Position numbers and translations under genes: made by a program. A stretch of 55,712 bases of DNA, from positions 1 to 55,712 of the forward strand of contig PWJA01000176.1 in assembly GCA_003560975.1 (NCBI GenBank), given 5' to 3'. Of this stretch, positions 1 through 8,339 are shown piece after piece. The notes beneath the pieces were generated by a model. It searched no databases, had not been told where the DNA came from, and saw only the letters and a program-made list of their open reading frames with translations. This DNA is from Gammaproteobacteria bacterium. GTDB lineage: Bacteria > Pseudomonadota > Gammaproteobacteria > Xanthomonadales > Wenzhouxiangellaceae. Positions within the stretch are counted from its first letter, which is position 1. The number at the start of each line of letters is the position of its first letter.

Positions 1-335
1 CTAGTGGGCCATGCGGCTAATTAGGTAACGCTCAGAGTCACTGTGCTGGCGCGAATCAAGGCGCGTTCCGCAGGGAATGGCCAGCCCTTTCCAAGGAACG
101 CAACGCCGAGTCGCGCCAGCACAGTGGCTCCCGAAGGGCCGTCGCACAAGCGCCGTGGGCAGGGCAGGCGAAGCGGCATGGCGACTTTCGCAAAGCGAAT
201 GAAGCCTTGCAAGCGTAGCCGTTGCCCGTGTTCCGCTCGCTTGAATTGGCGACGGCCAGTCCTGCGCTCGCGCGCCTTGCCCACAACGCTTGTGCGACGG
301 CTGAGCGTTACCTAATTAGCCGCATGGCCCACTAG
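1..335. mobile_element. Palindromic MITE/REPIN-like element with 35-bp terminal inverted repeats
   Basis: Bases 1-35 (starting CTAGTGGGCCATGCGG) and 301-335 are exact reverse complements. Inside lie two further hairpin domains: 39-54 pairs perfectly with 111-126 (CACTGTGCTGGCGCGA), with a nested GCGTTCC/GGAACGC pair at 63-69/95-101; and 139-152 pairs perfectly with 287-300 (CCGTCGCACAAGCG), extended by near-complementary flanks. One strand could therefore fold into a three-armed cloverleaf. No convincing protein is encoded, since the track ORFs here are overlapping frames of the same palindrome. The right end supplies the TAG stop codon of the Slp gene. Size, lack of coding and long inverted ends suggest a non-autonomous mobile repeat or a REP-type doublet. 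The left boundary coincides with the window edge, so the element could extend further. Confidence 0.8.
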
Positions 336-829
336 AGCCGAATGCCGACACCGATGCTGAAGCGGGTCTGCGATTGCCAGCGGCTGACGTCGGCTGGCCA
401 GAGATGAAGGCGCTCGCCCTGAAGAACCGGGTGGCGCAGCTCGTACGCGTCGACGGCCAGGGTTTCCAGGCCCTCGACCGTGCCGAGCACGGTCAGGAAT
501 CGACCCGGCACATACTGAGCCGGCTCCAGAAAGCCCGGATAGCGCAGCACGAAGCGAACCCCGGGTTCCTGATGGATGCGCGGTCGATCGCCCCGGTCGA
601 GCGGGTAGCTGACCACCGTCAGTTCGGTTTGCTCGGCGAGGTTGCGGATCGAGGCGATGCGCCCGCCCCAGATGACGCGATCGCCCGGCCCGGCATCCCC
701 GCTGAGCACGTGAGCGGGACCGAGATCGACCACCTCGCCGTTCTCGGGTGCCACGGGGCTGCGCGCACAGGCCGTCGCCAGAAGCAGGGCCAGCACCATG
801 GCGCCGCCACGCCGGGCAAGCCCGTGCAT
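332..829 (-). CDS. slp: Slp family outer membrane lipoprotein
   Basis: Predicted 165-residue lipoprotein of the Slp (starvation-inducible outer membrane lipoprotein) family. The start chosen gives a short basic N-terminus, a hydrophobic stretch and the lipobox LLATAC, with Cys at residue 21. The GDRVIWGGRI segment and the later beta-rich region ending SIGVGIRL are typical of Slp proteins. A GTG at 886 with a GGAG site and an ATG at 880 are alternative starts that would overlap the upstream FmdB gene, but they put about 40 residues before the lipid Cys, which is long for a lipoprotein signal. The TAG stop lies in the terminal repeat of the 1-335 element. Slp function is poorly defined; it is linked to stationary phase and envelope stress. 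Family call is good, start less certain. Confidence 0.82.
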   Translation of the reverse strand: MHGLARRGGAMVLALLLATACARSPVAPENGEVVDLGPAHVLSGDAGPGDRVIWGGRIASIRNLAEQTELTVVSYPLDRGDRPRIHQEPGVRFVLRYPGFLEPAQYVPGRFLTVLGTVEGLETLAVDAYELRHPVLQGERLHLWPADVSRWQSQTRFSIGVGIRL

Positions 830-872
830 GCGGCTTTTTCCCCGCGGCCGGACGCTGGCTGCACGGGGCCGC

Positions 873-1160
873 TCAGTCATCGGCACTGATCACTCCAGGA
901 CCCTTGCCGGCGGTTTTTTCATACACGCCCTGGCCGATCTTCCGGTACTGGGTGAATCCTGCCTTCTCGATTGACGAAGTCTGGAGCATGTGCGCCTTGC
1001 CGCTGACGACGTTGGGCGGCGAGATGACTCGGCGCAGCGGCGCGCCGCATTCGGGACAGGCCTGAAGGCATGGGTCGTTGAGGCGCTGCAGTACGGTCAG
1101 GCCGGGCCGGCAGGAGTCACAGCCGGCCGGTGTGCTGCAGGCGTATTCGTAAAAAGGCAT
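873..1160 (-). CDS. FmdB family putative zinc ribbon protein
   Basis: Small 95-residue protein beginning MPFYEYAC, the hallmark N-terminus of FmdB/regulatory zinc ribbon proteins. Two Cys pairs (C14/C17 and C35/C38, the latter in CPECG) would hold one zinc ion; the rest is a short basic and glycine-rich tail. The molecular role of the family is not established; it is often described as a putative regulatory protein, and in other bacteria it sits near formamidase or aspartyl-tRNA synthetase genes. Here it is directly upstream of the Slp lipoprotein on the same strand, with overlap if the earlier slp start is used, so the two may be cotranscribed. The 114-bp gap at 1161-1274 separates it from the divergent dehydrogenase gene and should hold both promoters. 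Confidence 0.85.
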   Translation of the reverse strand: MPFYEYACSTPAGCDSCRPGLTVLQRLNDPCLQACPECGAPLRRVISPPNVVSGKAHMLQTSSIEKAGFTQYRKIGQGVYEKTAGKGPGVISADD

Positions 1161-1274
1161 GCATCCACGCGCTCGGTCTCAAGTGGCTCAAATGGTAGCC
1201 GATCGTTCGTATTCAATCTGCGACAATCGGGACTTCGGTTGTCACGAGCCACGGAACAGGGTACGGGTGCGATC

Positions 1275-1964
1275 ATGAATGCTTCCAGTCAGTCGGTCTT
1301 CCTGGTCACCGGCGCTGCCGGCACCCTCGGACGAGAGCTGGTCCGAGGGATCGTCGCCAGGGGAGATGACTGCATCGCTCTGGATCGGAACGAGCGCGGA
1401 CTGAATCTGCTCCATGACCGCCTGCTGGAGGATGGTTTGCCGGCGCCGGCGCTCTATCCAATGGACCTGGCCGGCGCCGGGCCCGACGATTACCGGGACC
1501 TGGCCGAGGCGGTTGAGGCGGGTTTCGGAAGGCTCGATACGCTGATTCATGCCGCCGCCGCGTTCAAGGCCCTCATGCCGCTGGAGCATCAGCCGGCCGA
1601 GGAATGGTTCGCCACCCTGCAGTGCGGGCTGACCGGGCCGTTTCTGCTCAACTCCGCGCTGATGCCGCTGCTGCGCAAATCGTCCCGGGCAAGCATCGTG
1701 TTGATCAACAACCCCGTGTGCCTGGAACGGCCCGCGCGCTGGGCGGCCTATGGAATCTGCCAGGCCGGGCGCCGGCAGATGGCGCGCACGCTGGCCGCGG
1801 AGCTGGGGCCACGCGGCCCCGCGGTTCTTGAAATCTGCCCCGAACCTTTTTTCAGCCCCTTGCGCAGCGCAGCCTGGCCGGTGGAAAACCGCGAGGATCT
1901 GCCCGCGGCAGCCGATGCCGCTGCGGGCATACTGGATCAAATCCAAACCGGAGGACAGCAATGA
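1275..1964 (+). CDS. Degenerate short-chain dehydrogenase/reductase (YciK-like)
   Basis: A 229-residue Rossmann-fold SDR. The nucleotide-binding glycine motif is present near the N-terminus (TGAAGTLG, residues 12-19), and the fold continues as in YciK-type proteins. The active site looks broken: the usual YxxxK is YGICQ (Y159, Q163 replaces Lys), and the strand that normally carries the catalytic Ser reads INNPVC. The NNAG-like motif after beta-4 is replaced by HAAAAF. The protein is therefore probably a non-catalytic nucleotide-binding relative or uses different chemistry. The ATG at 1275 is chosen over the long upstream extension (990), which would run into the divergent FmdB gene. Its stop overlaps the HIT gene start as ATGA, so both form one operon. 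Confidence 0.8.
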   Translation: MNASSQSVFLVTGAAGTLGRELVRGIVARGDDCIALDRNERGLNLLHDRLLEDGLPAPALYPMDLAGAGPDDYRDLAEAVEAGFGRLDTLIHAAAAFKALMPLEHQPAEEWFATLQCGLTGPFLLNSALMPLLRKSSRASIVLINNPVCLERPARWAAYGICQAGRRQMARTLAAELGPRGPAVLEICPEPFFSPLRSAAWPVENREDLPAAADAAAGILDQIQTGGQQ

Positions 1965-2305
1965 GCAATGACTTGTTCATGAAAATCATCGAACGCGAAA
2001 TTCCGGCCGACATCGTCCACGAGGATGATCGGGTGCTGGCCTTTCGCGACATCGATCCGCAAGCACCGACCCACGTTCTGATCGTTCCGAAAAAGCGCAT
2101 TCCGACGCTCAACGATCTTGGGCCCGACGACGCCGGCCTGATCGGTGAAATGGTCCTGGTCGCCCGCGACGTGGCCCGCGCGGAAGGTCTGAGCGAGGAT
2201 GGCTATCGTCTGGTCTTCAACTGCAACCGCGACGGCGGGCAGTCGGTGTACCACATCCACCTGCATCTGCTCGGCGGACGGCGGTTGACCTGGCCGCCGG
2301 GATAG
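1961..2305 (+). CDS. hinT: HIT domain protein (HinT-like purine nucleoside phosphoramidase)
   Basis: 114-residue histidine triad protein. The triad motif HIHLHLL is close to the C-terminus and is followed by GGRRLTWPPG, the natural C-terminal WPPG ending of bacterial HinT, so the protein is complete. HVLIVPKKRI in the N-terminal half is also typical. Family members hydrolyse adenosine phosphoramidates and aminoacyl-adenylates in the cytoplasm. A GGAGG site lies just upstream of the ATG, which overlaps the preceding SDR stop by four bases. The TAG stop is the first triplet of a diverged copy of the terminal repeat seen at 1-35. Confidence 0.93.
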   Translation: MSNDLFMKIIEREIPADIVHEDDRVLAFRDIDPQAPTHVLIVPKKRIPTLNDLGPDDAGLIGEMVLVARDVARAEGLSEDGYRLVFNCNRDGGQSVYHIHLHLLGGRRLTWPPG

Positions 2306-2330
2306 TGGGCCACGCGGCTAATCAGGTCAC
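2303..2330. repeat. Solo diverged copy of the 35-bp terminal repeat
   Basis: TAGTGGGCCACGCGGCTAAT and the following AGGT-AC bases match the left arm of the 1-335 element with three mismatches over 28 bases. The copy lies exactly between the convergent HIT and MFS genes: its first three bases are the HIT TAG stop, and the complement of its CCTGATT-like part supplies the MFS TGA stop. No second arm is seen nearby, so this is either a remnant of a deleted element or a single REP-like unit. Confidence 0.7.
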
Positions 2331-3650
2331 TTCCGGCAGTCGTGCGCTGAGGATGGAGCCGGCCAGTCCCATCCCGGCCAGAATCAGGATCACGCCCGAG
2401 ATCGGCAGGATCGCGGTCAGCGCACCGATGCTTCCGGCCAGCAACAGGACAACGCCGATCACCGTATTGCTCACCGCAACGTAGTCGGTGCGCTTGTTGC
2501 CGCCGGCGAGGTCGACGATGTAGGTCTTGCGCCCCAGGCGTACGCCGGCATGGGCGATGGCCAGCAGAAAGAAAAACAGCGGATACAGCCACTGGCTGGA
2601 AGCCAGGGTTGCCGAGGTCTGGACCAGGGCAACGAGGCCAATGCCGGTCAAGCCGGCAGCGCCGCCGGCCAGCACCATGACCCGGCGACTGGAGCTATCG
2701 GCAAACCTGCCCCAGAACGGTGCCGATACCAGGCTGGCCAGACCGTCGGCGATCACGAACAGCCCCAGCACCAGCAGCGCCCCTTCGGTCTGCTCGTGGG
2801 CCAGCATGATGAAAAAAGGTGCGCTCAGCGCCGAACACAGGAGCAGGGAACGAGCGACGACGAACTGACGAAACGGTCGATCCGTGGTCAGCAGCTTCAA
2901 TCGCTTCATCGCCTCGCCGAGGGCATTGGCACCGCCCTCGGTAGAGCCCGGGTATTCGCGGATCAGCGAGTAGGTTCCGGCGGCCAGAAACCAGAGCCCG
3001 CCGGCGCAGGCCAGCAGGATCAGGTAGGTCCCCATGTCACCCGGCTCGCGGAGATCAAGCAGCAGCAGCGCGCCCACGCCAATGGTCACCAGCCCGGCGA
3101 GAAACTCCGACCAGCCGCCGACCTGGCCACGGCGCGTTTTCGGCACGGTCTTGCCCAGGACGTCCTTGGAGGCGACCGAGCACAGGCCGCGGGCAAGACT
3201 GAACACCACCAGTGCGCCGATCAGGGCGAAGCCGGCGGCCGCACCCGTCAGGGTGACGGCGACCATGGCCATGCCAAGAACGGCCAGACCCTGAAAAATG
3301 CAGCCGAGGACAAACGTCCACTTGCGGATGGCCTGGCGGCGCACATAGCTGGCGATCACGAGCTGCGGAATCAGCGATCCGGATTCGCGGATCGGGACCA
3401 GGAAGGCGGTAAATACGCCGGGGGCACCGAGTGCACTGAGCATCCACGCCAATATGGTTTTGGGGTTGGCAATGGCGTCGCCCAGTTTGGTCAGAAACTG
3501 GGTGCTGACCTGGAGAAAGAAATTGCCGGGAACGACGCGGCAGGCGTCATCGGCGATGTCCTTGCATACGCGCGCGTCTTCTTCATTGACCAGCTTCTGG
3601 TACGCGCGCCCCAGGCGCTCGCTGCCGAAGATCCGATCACTGACGTTCAT
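2322..3650 (-). CDS. Major facilitator superfamily transporter
   Basis: 442-residue multipass inner membrane protein with an MFS pattern of about ten to twelve hydrophobic segments in two halves. It has an unusually long soluble N-terminus of about 60 residues (MNVSDRIFGSERLGRAYQKL, with a Cys pair further on) before the first membrane segment. The loop RRVMVLAGGAAGLTGIG at the start of the second half is in the place of the conserved MFS loop. Substrate cannot be read from the sequence. The start codon follows immediately after the TAA of the csiV gene, so the order mfd, csiV, MFS is probably one minus-strand operon. The stop is supplied by the repeat copy at 2303-2330. Confidence 0.85.
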   Translation of the reverse strand: MNVSDRIFGSERLGRAYQKLVNEEDARVCKDIADDACRVVPGNFFLQVSTQFLTKLGDAIANPKTILAWMLSALGAPGVFTAFLVPIRESGSLIPQLVIASYVRRQAIRKWTFVLGCIFQGLAVLGMAMVAVTLTGAAAGFALIGALVVFSLARGLCSVASKDVLGKTVPKTRRGQVGGWSEFLAGLVTIGVGALLLLDLREPGDMGTYLILLACAGGLWFLAAGTYSLIREYPGSTEGGANALGEAMKRLKLLTTDRPFRQFVVARSLLLCSALSAPFFIMLAHEQTEGALLVLGLFVIADGLASLVSAPFWGRFADSSSRRVMVLAGGAAGLTGIGLVALVQTSATLASSQWLYPLFFFLLAIAHAGVRLGRKTYIVDLAGGNKRTDYVAVSNTVIGVVLLLAGSIGALTAILPISGVILILAGMGLAGSILSARLPEVT

Positions 3651-4550
3651 TTACCGAATCTCGGATGACGGTGTACGGCCCGATTCACGGGCCGGAGCTT
3701 CCCAGTGCTGAATCCGGACCAGGACGCCGAGCCAGTCGGAATCGAAATACTCCACGCGATCGAGCTGCACCGGTCGGCTCTGGCGAAGTCGATGAACGAG
3801 CAGGCGGCGGTTGTCCAGGGTCAACGCGTCGCTGCCCCGGCCGATCGGCTCACTCCAGACCAAATCCAGATCCACGTGCCGGAACTGGCGCTGGCGGACC
3901 CGCACGCTGCCGTCGAGCCGGAACTGGCTGCGCGGCAGCAGCGCGGGGCCGGTGATCCGGTCGCGGAACTCGACATCCAGACGCGGCAGGTCCAGCCAGA
4001 CCACGCGGATCGGCGTGTCGTCACGAATGCGCACGGCCGGGGAGCTGATTTCGCGCGCCAGCGGCTGCAGCCAGCTGGTCACGCTCAGTACCTCGTAGTC
4101 GGAGCTCGACTCCAGGCGCGTCCGGGCGCGCTCCATGCTCGCGGTGAGCGCCGGCTCATGAATGAACAGGTTTGGCCAGTCCGGTTCGACGTCGCCCAGG
4201 GGAGCCGAAATCGGAGCAGACGCGGGCTTGCGGTCGGCCACCGGTTCCAGCCCGGGCTCCCGGGTCATCGAATCGGGCGTTTCCGCATCCGGCAAATCGC
4301 CGGGCAGCGCCTCGCTGGCCGGACCGGCTTCGGCCGCCGGCCTGGCCGTCCAGGCGGCCAGCCGGGTGCGGTCCCGCGGATCGATCAGGGCGCTGAAATC
4401 CGGCGCTTCGACCGCCGGCCATTGATCGGACTGCCCGGCCGCGTGGGCGAACACGATGACCTCGACGCGGACCAGGGGATCCTCGCTCGCGGCCGGTGGC
4501 GAGACGGCGAGCGCAAGGAGGAGCAGTATCGTGAAGGCGAGGATTTTCAC
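3651..4550 (-). CDS. csiV: CsiV family periplasmic protein
   Basis: 299-residue exported protein: an N-terminal signal peptide (MKILAFTILLLLALAV, then PPAASE) followed by VRVEVIVFAHA, matching the YDVEVIVF opening of the CsiV family. The middle is proline and alanine rich, and the C-terminal part (FRHVDLDLVW, RVEYFDSDWLGVLVRI) carries the conserved beta-rich end of the family. CsiV-like proteins bind peptidoglycan and in some gammaproteobacteria help control chain length or resistance to cell-wall stress. As in Pseudomonas, the gene lies directly downstream of mfd (28-bp gap). It abuts the MFS gene start. Confidence 0.8.
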   Translation of the reverse strand: MKILAFTILLLLALAVSPPAASEDPLVRVEVIVFAHAAGQSDQWPAVEAPDFSALIDPRDRTRLAAWTARPAAEAGPASEALPGDLPDAETPDSMTREPGLEPVADRKPASAPISAPLGDVEPDWPNLFIHEPALTASMERARTRLESSSDYEVLSVTSWLQPLAREISSPAVRIRDDTPIRVVWLDLPRLDVEFRDRITGPALLPRSQFRLDGSVRVRQRQFRHVDLDLVWSEPIGRGSDALTLDNRRLLVHRLRQSRPVQLDRVEYFDSDWLGVLVRIQHWEAPARESGRTPSSEIR

Positions 4551-4578
4551 CGGCTCGAGTGTACCCGAAGCGATCCGT

Positions 4579-7500
4579 TCAGGCAGCCTTCTTCCTCGAG
4601 TCCAGGCGCGTGAGCAGCTCGACGGCCAGGTCGTATCGTGCCTGCGGATCTTCGAGCTCGCCCTTGATGCGCAGGCGCTCGCTGGCCGGCAGTTCGAAGG
4701 TGTGGGACTCTTTCTGGATCATGTGAATCAGCTCGGCCATGTCGATGTTCGGTTTGCTGGTGAATTCGACGCGCCCGCCGGCCGGGCCAATCTCGAGACG
4801 CCTCATTCCCAGCCGACGCGCCCCCAGGCGCAGCTCGGCGGTGGCAAACAGCTGCTTGGCCTCGATCGGCAGCAGTCCGAAGCGATCGATCATCTCGACC
4901 TGCAGGTCATGCAGTGCCCGAGCATCGGCAGCCTGCGTGATCCGCTTGTAGAGAACCAGGCGCTGGTGGACGTCGGGCAAATACTCCGGCGGAATCATCG
5001 CGGTGACGTGCAGGTCGACCTCGCTGGTGAACGCCAGCGGCTCGTCCAGATCCGGCTCCTGTCCCGATTTCAGCGCCTCGACCGAGCGATTGAGCAGGTC
5101 CGAATAGAGCGAAAAGCCGATCGCTTCGATCTGGCCGGACTGTTCTTCGCCCAGCAGTTCGCCAGCGCCCCGGATTTCGAGATCGTGGTTGGCCAGGGTG
5201 AAGCCGGCGCCGAGTTCTTCCATGGACTGGATCGCTTCGAGGCGCTTGAGCGCGTCCCGGGTCATCGCCTGGCGGGGCGGGGTGAACAGGTAGGCGTAGG
5301 CGAGGTGATGGGAGCGTCCGACCCGACCGCGCAGCTGGTGGAGCTGGGCCAGGCCGAACTTGTCGGCGCGGTTGATGATGATGGTGTTGGCGGTAGGAAC
5401 GTCGATGCCGTTTTCGACAATGGTCGAGCAGACCAGGAGATTGATCCTGCGAGCGTAGAAATCGCGCATGGTGCGCTCCATCTCGCCGGGCGGCATCTGG
5501 CCGTGGGCCGTTCCGATCCGGGCCTGAGGGAACAACTCGGCGAGCTCGGCCGCCATTCGGGGCATGCTCTTGACTTCGTTGTGGAGGAAATAGACCTGCC
5601 CGCCGCGCTGGAATTCGCGCATGACGGCGTCGCGAATGGTGGCGGTATCCCACTCGCTGACGAAGGTCTTGACGGCGAGCCGGCGGGCCGGAGGGGTGGC
5701 GATGATGGACAGTTCGCGCAGGCCGGCCATGGCCATGTTGAGCGTGCGCGGAATCGGGGTTGCGGTCAGGGTCAGCAGATCGACCTCGGCACGCATCGCC
5801 TTCATGCGCTCTTTCTGGCGGACTCCGAAGCGCTGCTCTTCATCGACGATCACCAGGCCCAGATCCCTGAGCTTGACGTCGCGCTGGAGCAGGCGGTGGG
5901 TGCCGATGACGATATCGACTTTGCCGTCGGCGAGGCCGGCCAGGGTCGCCGCGGCCTGCTTGCCGGTGCGCGAGAGCAGCTCGATGCGAATCGGCCAGTC
6001 GGCGAAACGGTCGCGGAAGGTCCGATAATGCTGCTCGGCCAGGAGCGTGGTCGGAGCCAGCATCACGACCTGGCGGCCGGACTCGGCGACGGCGAAGGCT
6101 GCGCGCAGGGCGACTTCGGTCTTGCCGAATCCGACGTCACCGCAGACCACGCGATCCATGGGCTGATCGGAGGCCAGGTCGGCCAGCACCGCGTCGATGG
6201 TGGACTGCTGGTCGTCGGTTTCCTCGTACTCGAAGCCGGCGGCGAAGCGGGCATACAGACCGCGATCCAGCTCATAGGAATGGCCGGAGCGGGAGGCCCG
6301 CTGGGCCTGCAGATTGAGCAGCTCGGCGGCCACGTCGCGGACCTTCTCGGCCGCCTTGCGGCGGGTTTTCTTCCACTGGTCCGAACCGAGGCGGTGCAGC
6401 GAGACCATGTCCGGGTCCGCGCCGGTATAGCGGCTGACCCGGTCCAGATCGGTGACCGGAACGTAGAGCTTGTCTCCGCCTTCGTACTCCAGGGCCAGAT
6501 ACTCTCCACGACCGTCACCGACGTCGAGCACTTCCAGACCCAGGTACCGCCCGATGCCGTGCTCGAGGTGCACGACCAGGGCACCGGCCTGGAGGTCGGC
6601 CAGGCTCTTGATCATGCTCTCCGGATCTTGCCCGGTGCGGCGCTCGCGCCGGATCGTGCGCGCGTGGCCCGGGAACAATTCGGCTTCGCCGAGAACCGCG
6701 ATCCCGTCGCTTTCCAGTTCGACGCCGCTCGATACCGGCAGGACCGCGATGGCCAGCGCATCGGTGCCGCTGACAAAGGCCGCCCAGGAGTTCAGCAGCC
6801 GTGGCTTGAGTCCCTGGGCACGCAGGCTGTCGGCAATCAGCTCGCGCCGTCCCGGCGTATCGGCGGCCAGCAGTACCCGCCGGTTCTTTTGCAAAAGCGT
6901 CGTGACCGCCGCGTCCGGTTGCTGGTCGAAGTCGACCGCGACGGGGGTGCGTGCCGTGGCAGAGGCCGGCTGGCGGCGGGTGACGCGAATGCTGGCCCGA
7001 GCCAGCAGCTGCCCGTGCAGGTCGGCTGCCCCGAAAAACAACTCTTCGGGATTCAGCGTTGGCCGCTCGGCATCGCCGCTGCGCTGCTCGTGGCGCAGGG
7101 CAATCTGGCGGCCGTGTTCTGCGGCGGCCTCTTCCACGCCGGCCAGAACGATCAGCCGATGCGCGCGCGGCAGAAAGTCGGTCAAGGCGCTGGTGTGGTC
7201 GAAAAACAGGGGCAGGTATTGTTCCAGTCCCTGGCCGGCCACCCCTTCGCCGACTTCCTTGTAGGGCAGGGCGCGGCGCAGGTCGACGTCGAAGCGGTTC
7301 CGGAAACGACGTCGAAACTCCTTGCGCGCGCTTTCGTCGAATGGAAATTCGCGTCCGGGCAGCAGATCCAGTCGTTCGAGTTTTTCGATGGAGCGCTGGC
7401 TTTCCGGATCGAAGCTGCGGATGGACTCGATTTCGTCGTCGAACAGCTCCAGCCGAAACGGCAGCGACTGGCCCATCGGCCACAGATCGATGACCGCGCC

Positions 7501-8001
7501 GCGCCGGGCGAACTGGCCCGGCTGCCAGACCTGGTCCGACGGGCGGTAACCGGCGTCGATCAGATCCTGACGGAAGCGATCGCCGTCGATTCGTTCGCCC
7601 GCGGACAATCTCAGGCTCTGTCCGCGTATCCAGCCGGCCGGGGGAAGGCGTTGCATCAGCGCGGTTGCCGGAGCGATGACGACGCCTCGATCCAGTCCGG
7701 GAAGGCGGGCCAGCAGCTCCAGGCGCCTGGAAATCAGGTCCGGGTGGGGTGAGTAGAGGTCGTAGGGCAGGGTTTCCCAGTCCGGAAACAGCTCCACATC
7801 CGGGCCGTCGACCTGGCGCAGGTCATCGCGCAGCAAGCGCGCGCTGTATCCGTCCGCGGCTGCGACCAGAACGGGGCCGCCCTTGCGGCGGGCCACCGCG
7901 GCGATGGCCAGAGCGAGGGCCAGGCCCTCGAGAAACGGCCAGTCCTGCCGCTGGTCGGCTGTCGCGTGGGGCGGATTGAGTACGGAAAACGGCGCAGTCA
8001 T
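4579..8001 (-). CDS. mfd: Transcription-repair coupling factor Mfd
   Basis: About 1140 residues, the usual length for Mfd, an ATP-driven DNA translocase that removes stalled RNA polymerase and recruits UvrA. The N-terminal third is the UvrB-like module. A RNA-polymerase-interacting domain follows near residues 470-535 (VVHLEHGIGRYLGLEVLD). The translocase core carries Walker A GDVGFGKTEVALRAAF near residue 624, the DEEQ box (VIVDEEQRFGV), motif III LTATPIPRTLNM and a conserved late helicase motif QLRGRVGRS. The C-terminal TRCF domain ends near LLTRLDSRKKAA. The ATG at 8001 (MTAPFSVLNP) is preferred to the ORF start at 8070, which adds 23 residues overlapping the tRNA-Val promoter region; no strong Shine-Dalgarno is seen for it. 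Confidence 0.97.
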   Translation of the reverse strand: MTAPFSVLNPPHATADQRQDWPFLEGLALALAIAAVARRKGGPVLVAAADGYSARLLRDDLRQVDGPDVELFPDWETLPYDLYSPHPDLISRRLELLARLPGLDRGVVIAPATALMQRLPPAGWIRGQSLRLSAGERIDGDRFRQDLIDAGYRPSDQVWQPGQFARRGAVIDLWPMGQSLPFRLELFDDEIESIRSFDPESQRSIEKLERLDLLPGREFPFDESARKEFRRRFRNRFDVDLRRALPYKEVGEGVAGQGLEQYLPLFFDHTSALTDFLPRAHRLIVLAGVEEAAAEHGRQIALRHEQRSGDAERPTLNPEELFFGAADLHGQLLARASIRVTRRQPASATARTPVAVDFDQQPDAAVTTLLQKNRRVLLAADTPGRRELIADSLRAQGLKPRLLNSWAAFVSGTDALAIAVLPVSSGVELESDGIAVLGEAELFPGHARTIRRERRTGQDPESMIKSLADLQAGALVVHLEHGIGRYLGLEVLDVGDGRGEYLALEYEGGDKLYVPVTDLDRVSRYTGADPDMVSLHRLGSDQWKKTRRKAAEKVRDVAAELLNLQAQRASRSGHSYELDRGLYARFAAGFEYEETDDQQSTIDAVLADLASDQPMDRVVCGDVGFGKTEVALRAAFAVAESGRQVVMLAPTTLLAEQHYRTFRDRFADWPIRIELLSRTGKQAAATLAGLADGKVDIVIGTHRLLQRDVKLRDLGLVIVDEEQRFGVRQKERMKAMRAEVDLLTLTATPIPRTLNMAMAGLRELSIIATPPARRLAVKTFVSEWDTATIRDAVMREFQRGGQVYFLHNEVKSMPRMAAELAELFPQARIGTAHGQMPPGEMERTMRDFYARRINLLVCSTIVENGIDVPTANTIIINRADKFGLAQLHQLRGRVGRSHHLAYAYLFTPPRQAMTRDALKRLEAIQSMEELGAGFTLANHDLEIRGAGELLGEEQSGQIEAIGFSLYSDLLNRSVEALKSGQEPDLDEPLAFTSEVDLHVTAMIPPEYLPDVHQRLVLYKRITQAADARALHDLQVEMIDRFGLLPIEAKQLFATAELRLGARRLGMRRLEIGPAGGRVEFTSKPNIDMAELIHMIQKESHTFELPASERLRIKGELEDPQARYDLAVELLTRLDSRKKAA

Positions 8002-8074
8002 GACGAGGCGAGGAGGGAAGTCGCGATATTGTACTGTGGTGAGCGTGGTGATCGCCCGGCGAAACCACAAACGC

Positions 8075-8103
8075 TTGATACGATGGCGGGAATCGCTTAA
8101 ACT
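8075..8103 (+). promoter_or_regulatory. Sigma-70 promoter of tRNA-Val
   Basis: TTGATA at 8075-8080 and TAAACT at 8098-8103 are separated by exactly 17 bases, and the tRNA starts 17 bases after the -10 box. It reads away from the divergent mfd gene. Confidence 0.7.
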
Positions 8104-8119
8104 GGCTTACTTGATTGCC

Positions 8120-8196
8120 GGGCGATTAGCTCAGTTGGTTAGAGCGCTGTCTTGACATGGCAGAGGTCACTAGTTCGAATCTAGTATCGCCCACCA
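8120..8196 (+). tRNA. tRNA-Val(GAC)
   Basis: A 77-nt cloverleaf: acceptor GGGCGAT pairs with ATCGCCC, the D-arm has TAGCTCAGTTGGTTAGAGC, the anticodon stem CTGTC/GGCAG holds loop TTGACAT (anticodon GAC, valine), and the T-arm has GTTCGAATC. The CCA end is encoded. It has its own promoter upstream and a terminator hairpin downstream, before thrS. Confidence 0.97.
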
Positions 8197-8282
8197 AGGA
8201 TTTCGGCACCCAGACGCCTGGAGAGAACGGTGACGTCCACTACCTGAACTGACGACGACGCCGGAGTCTGTTCTTGTTTGCG

Positions 8283-8306
8283 AAAGGGCGCCCGGCGCCC
8301 TTTTTT
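8283..8306 (+). terminator. Intrinsic terminator after tRNA-Val
   Basis: AAAGGGCGC (8283-8291), loop CCG and GCGCCCTTT (8295-8303) form a perfect 9-bp stem ending in six T residues. It separates tRNA-Val from thrS, and because it is only 34 bases before the thrS start it also leaves little room for a separate thrS leader; readthrough control of thrS is possible but not shown. Confidence 0.85.
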
Positions 8307-8339
8307 GATGCCGGCCCAACAATTGCCCTGATTTTCGAC

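Noticed and set aside
2203-2330. HIT gene truncated by the repeat
   Set aside because: The protein ends in WPPG, the natural HinT C-terminus, so nothing is lost.
4456-7752. 1098-residue plus-strand ORF opposite mfd
   Set aside because: It is antisense to a fully supported Mfd, has no recognisable domain and is an expected high-GC shadow frame.
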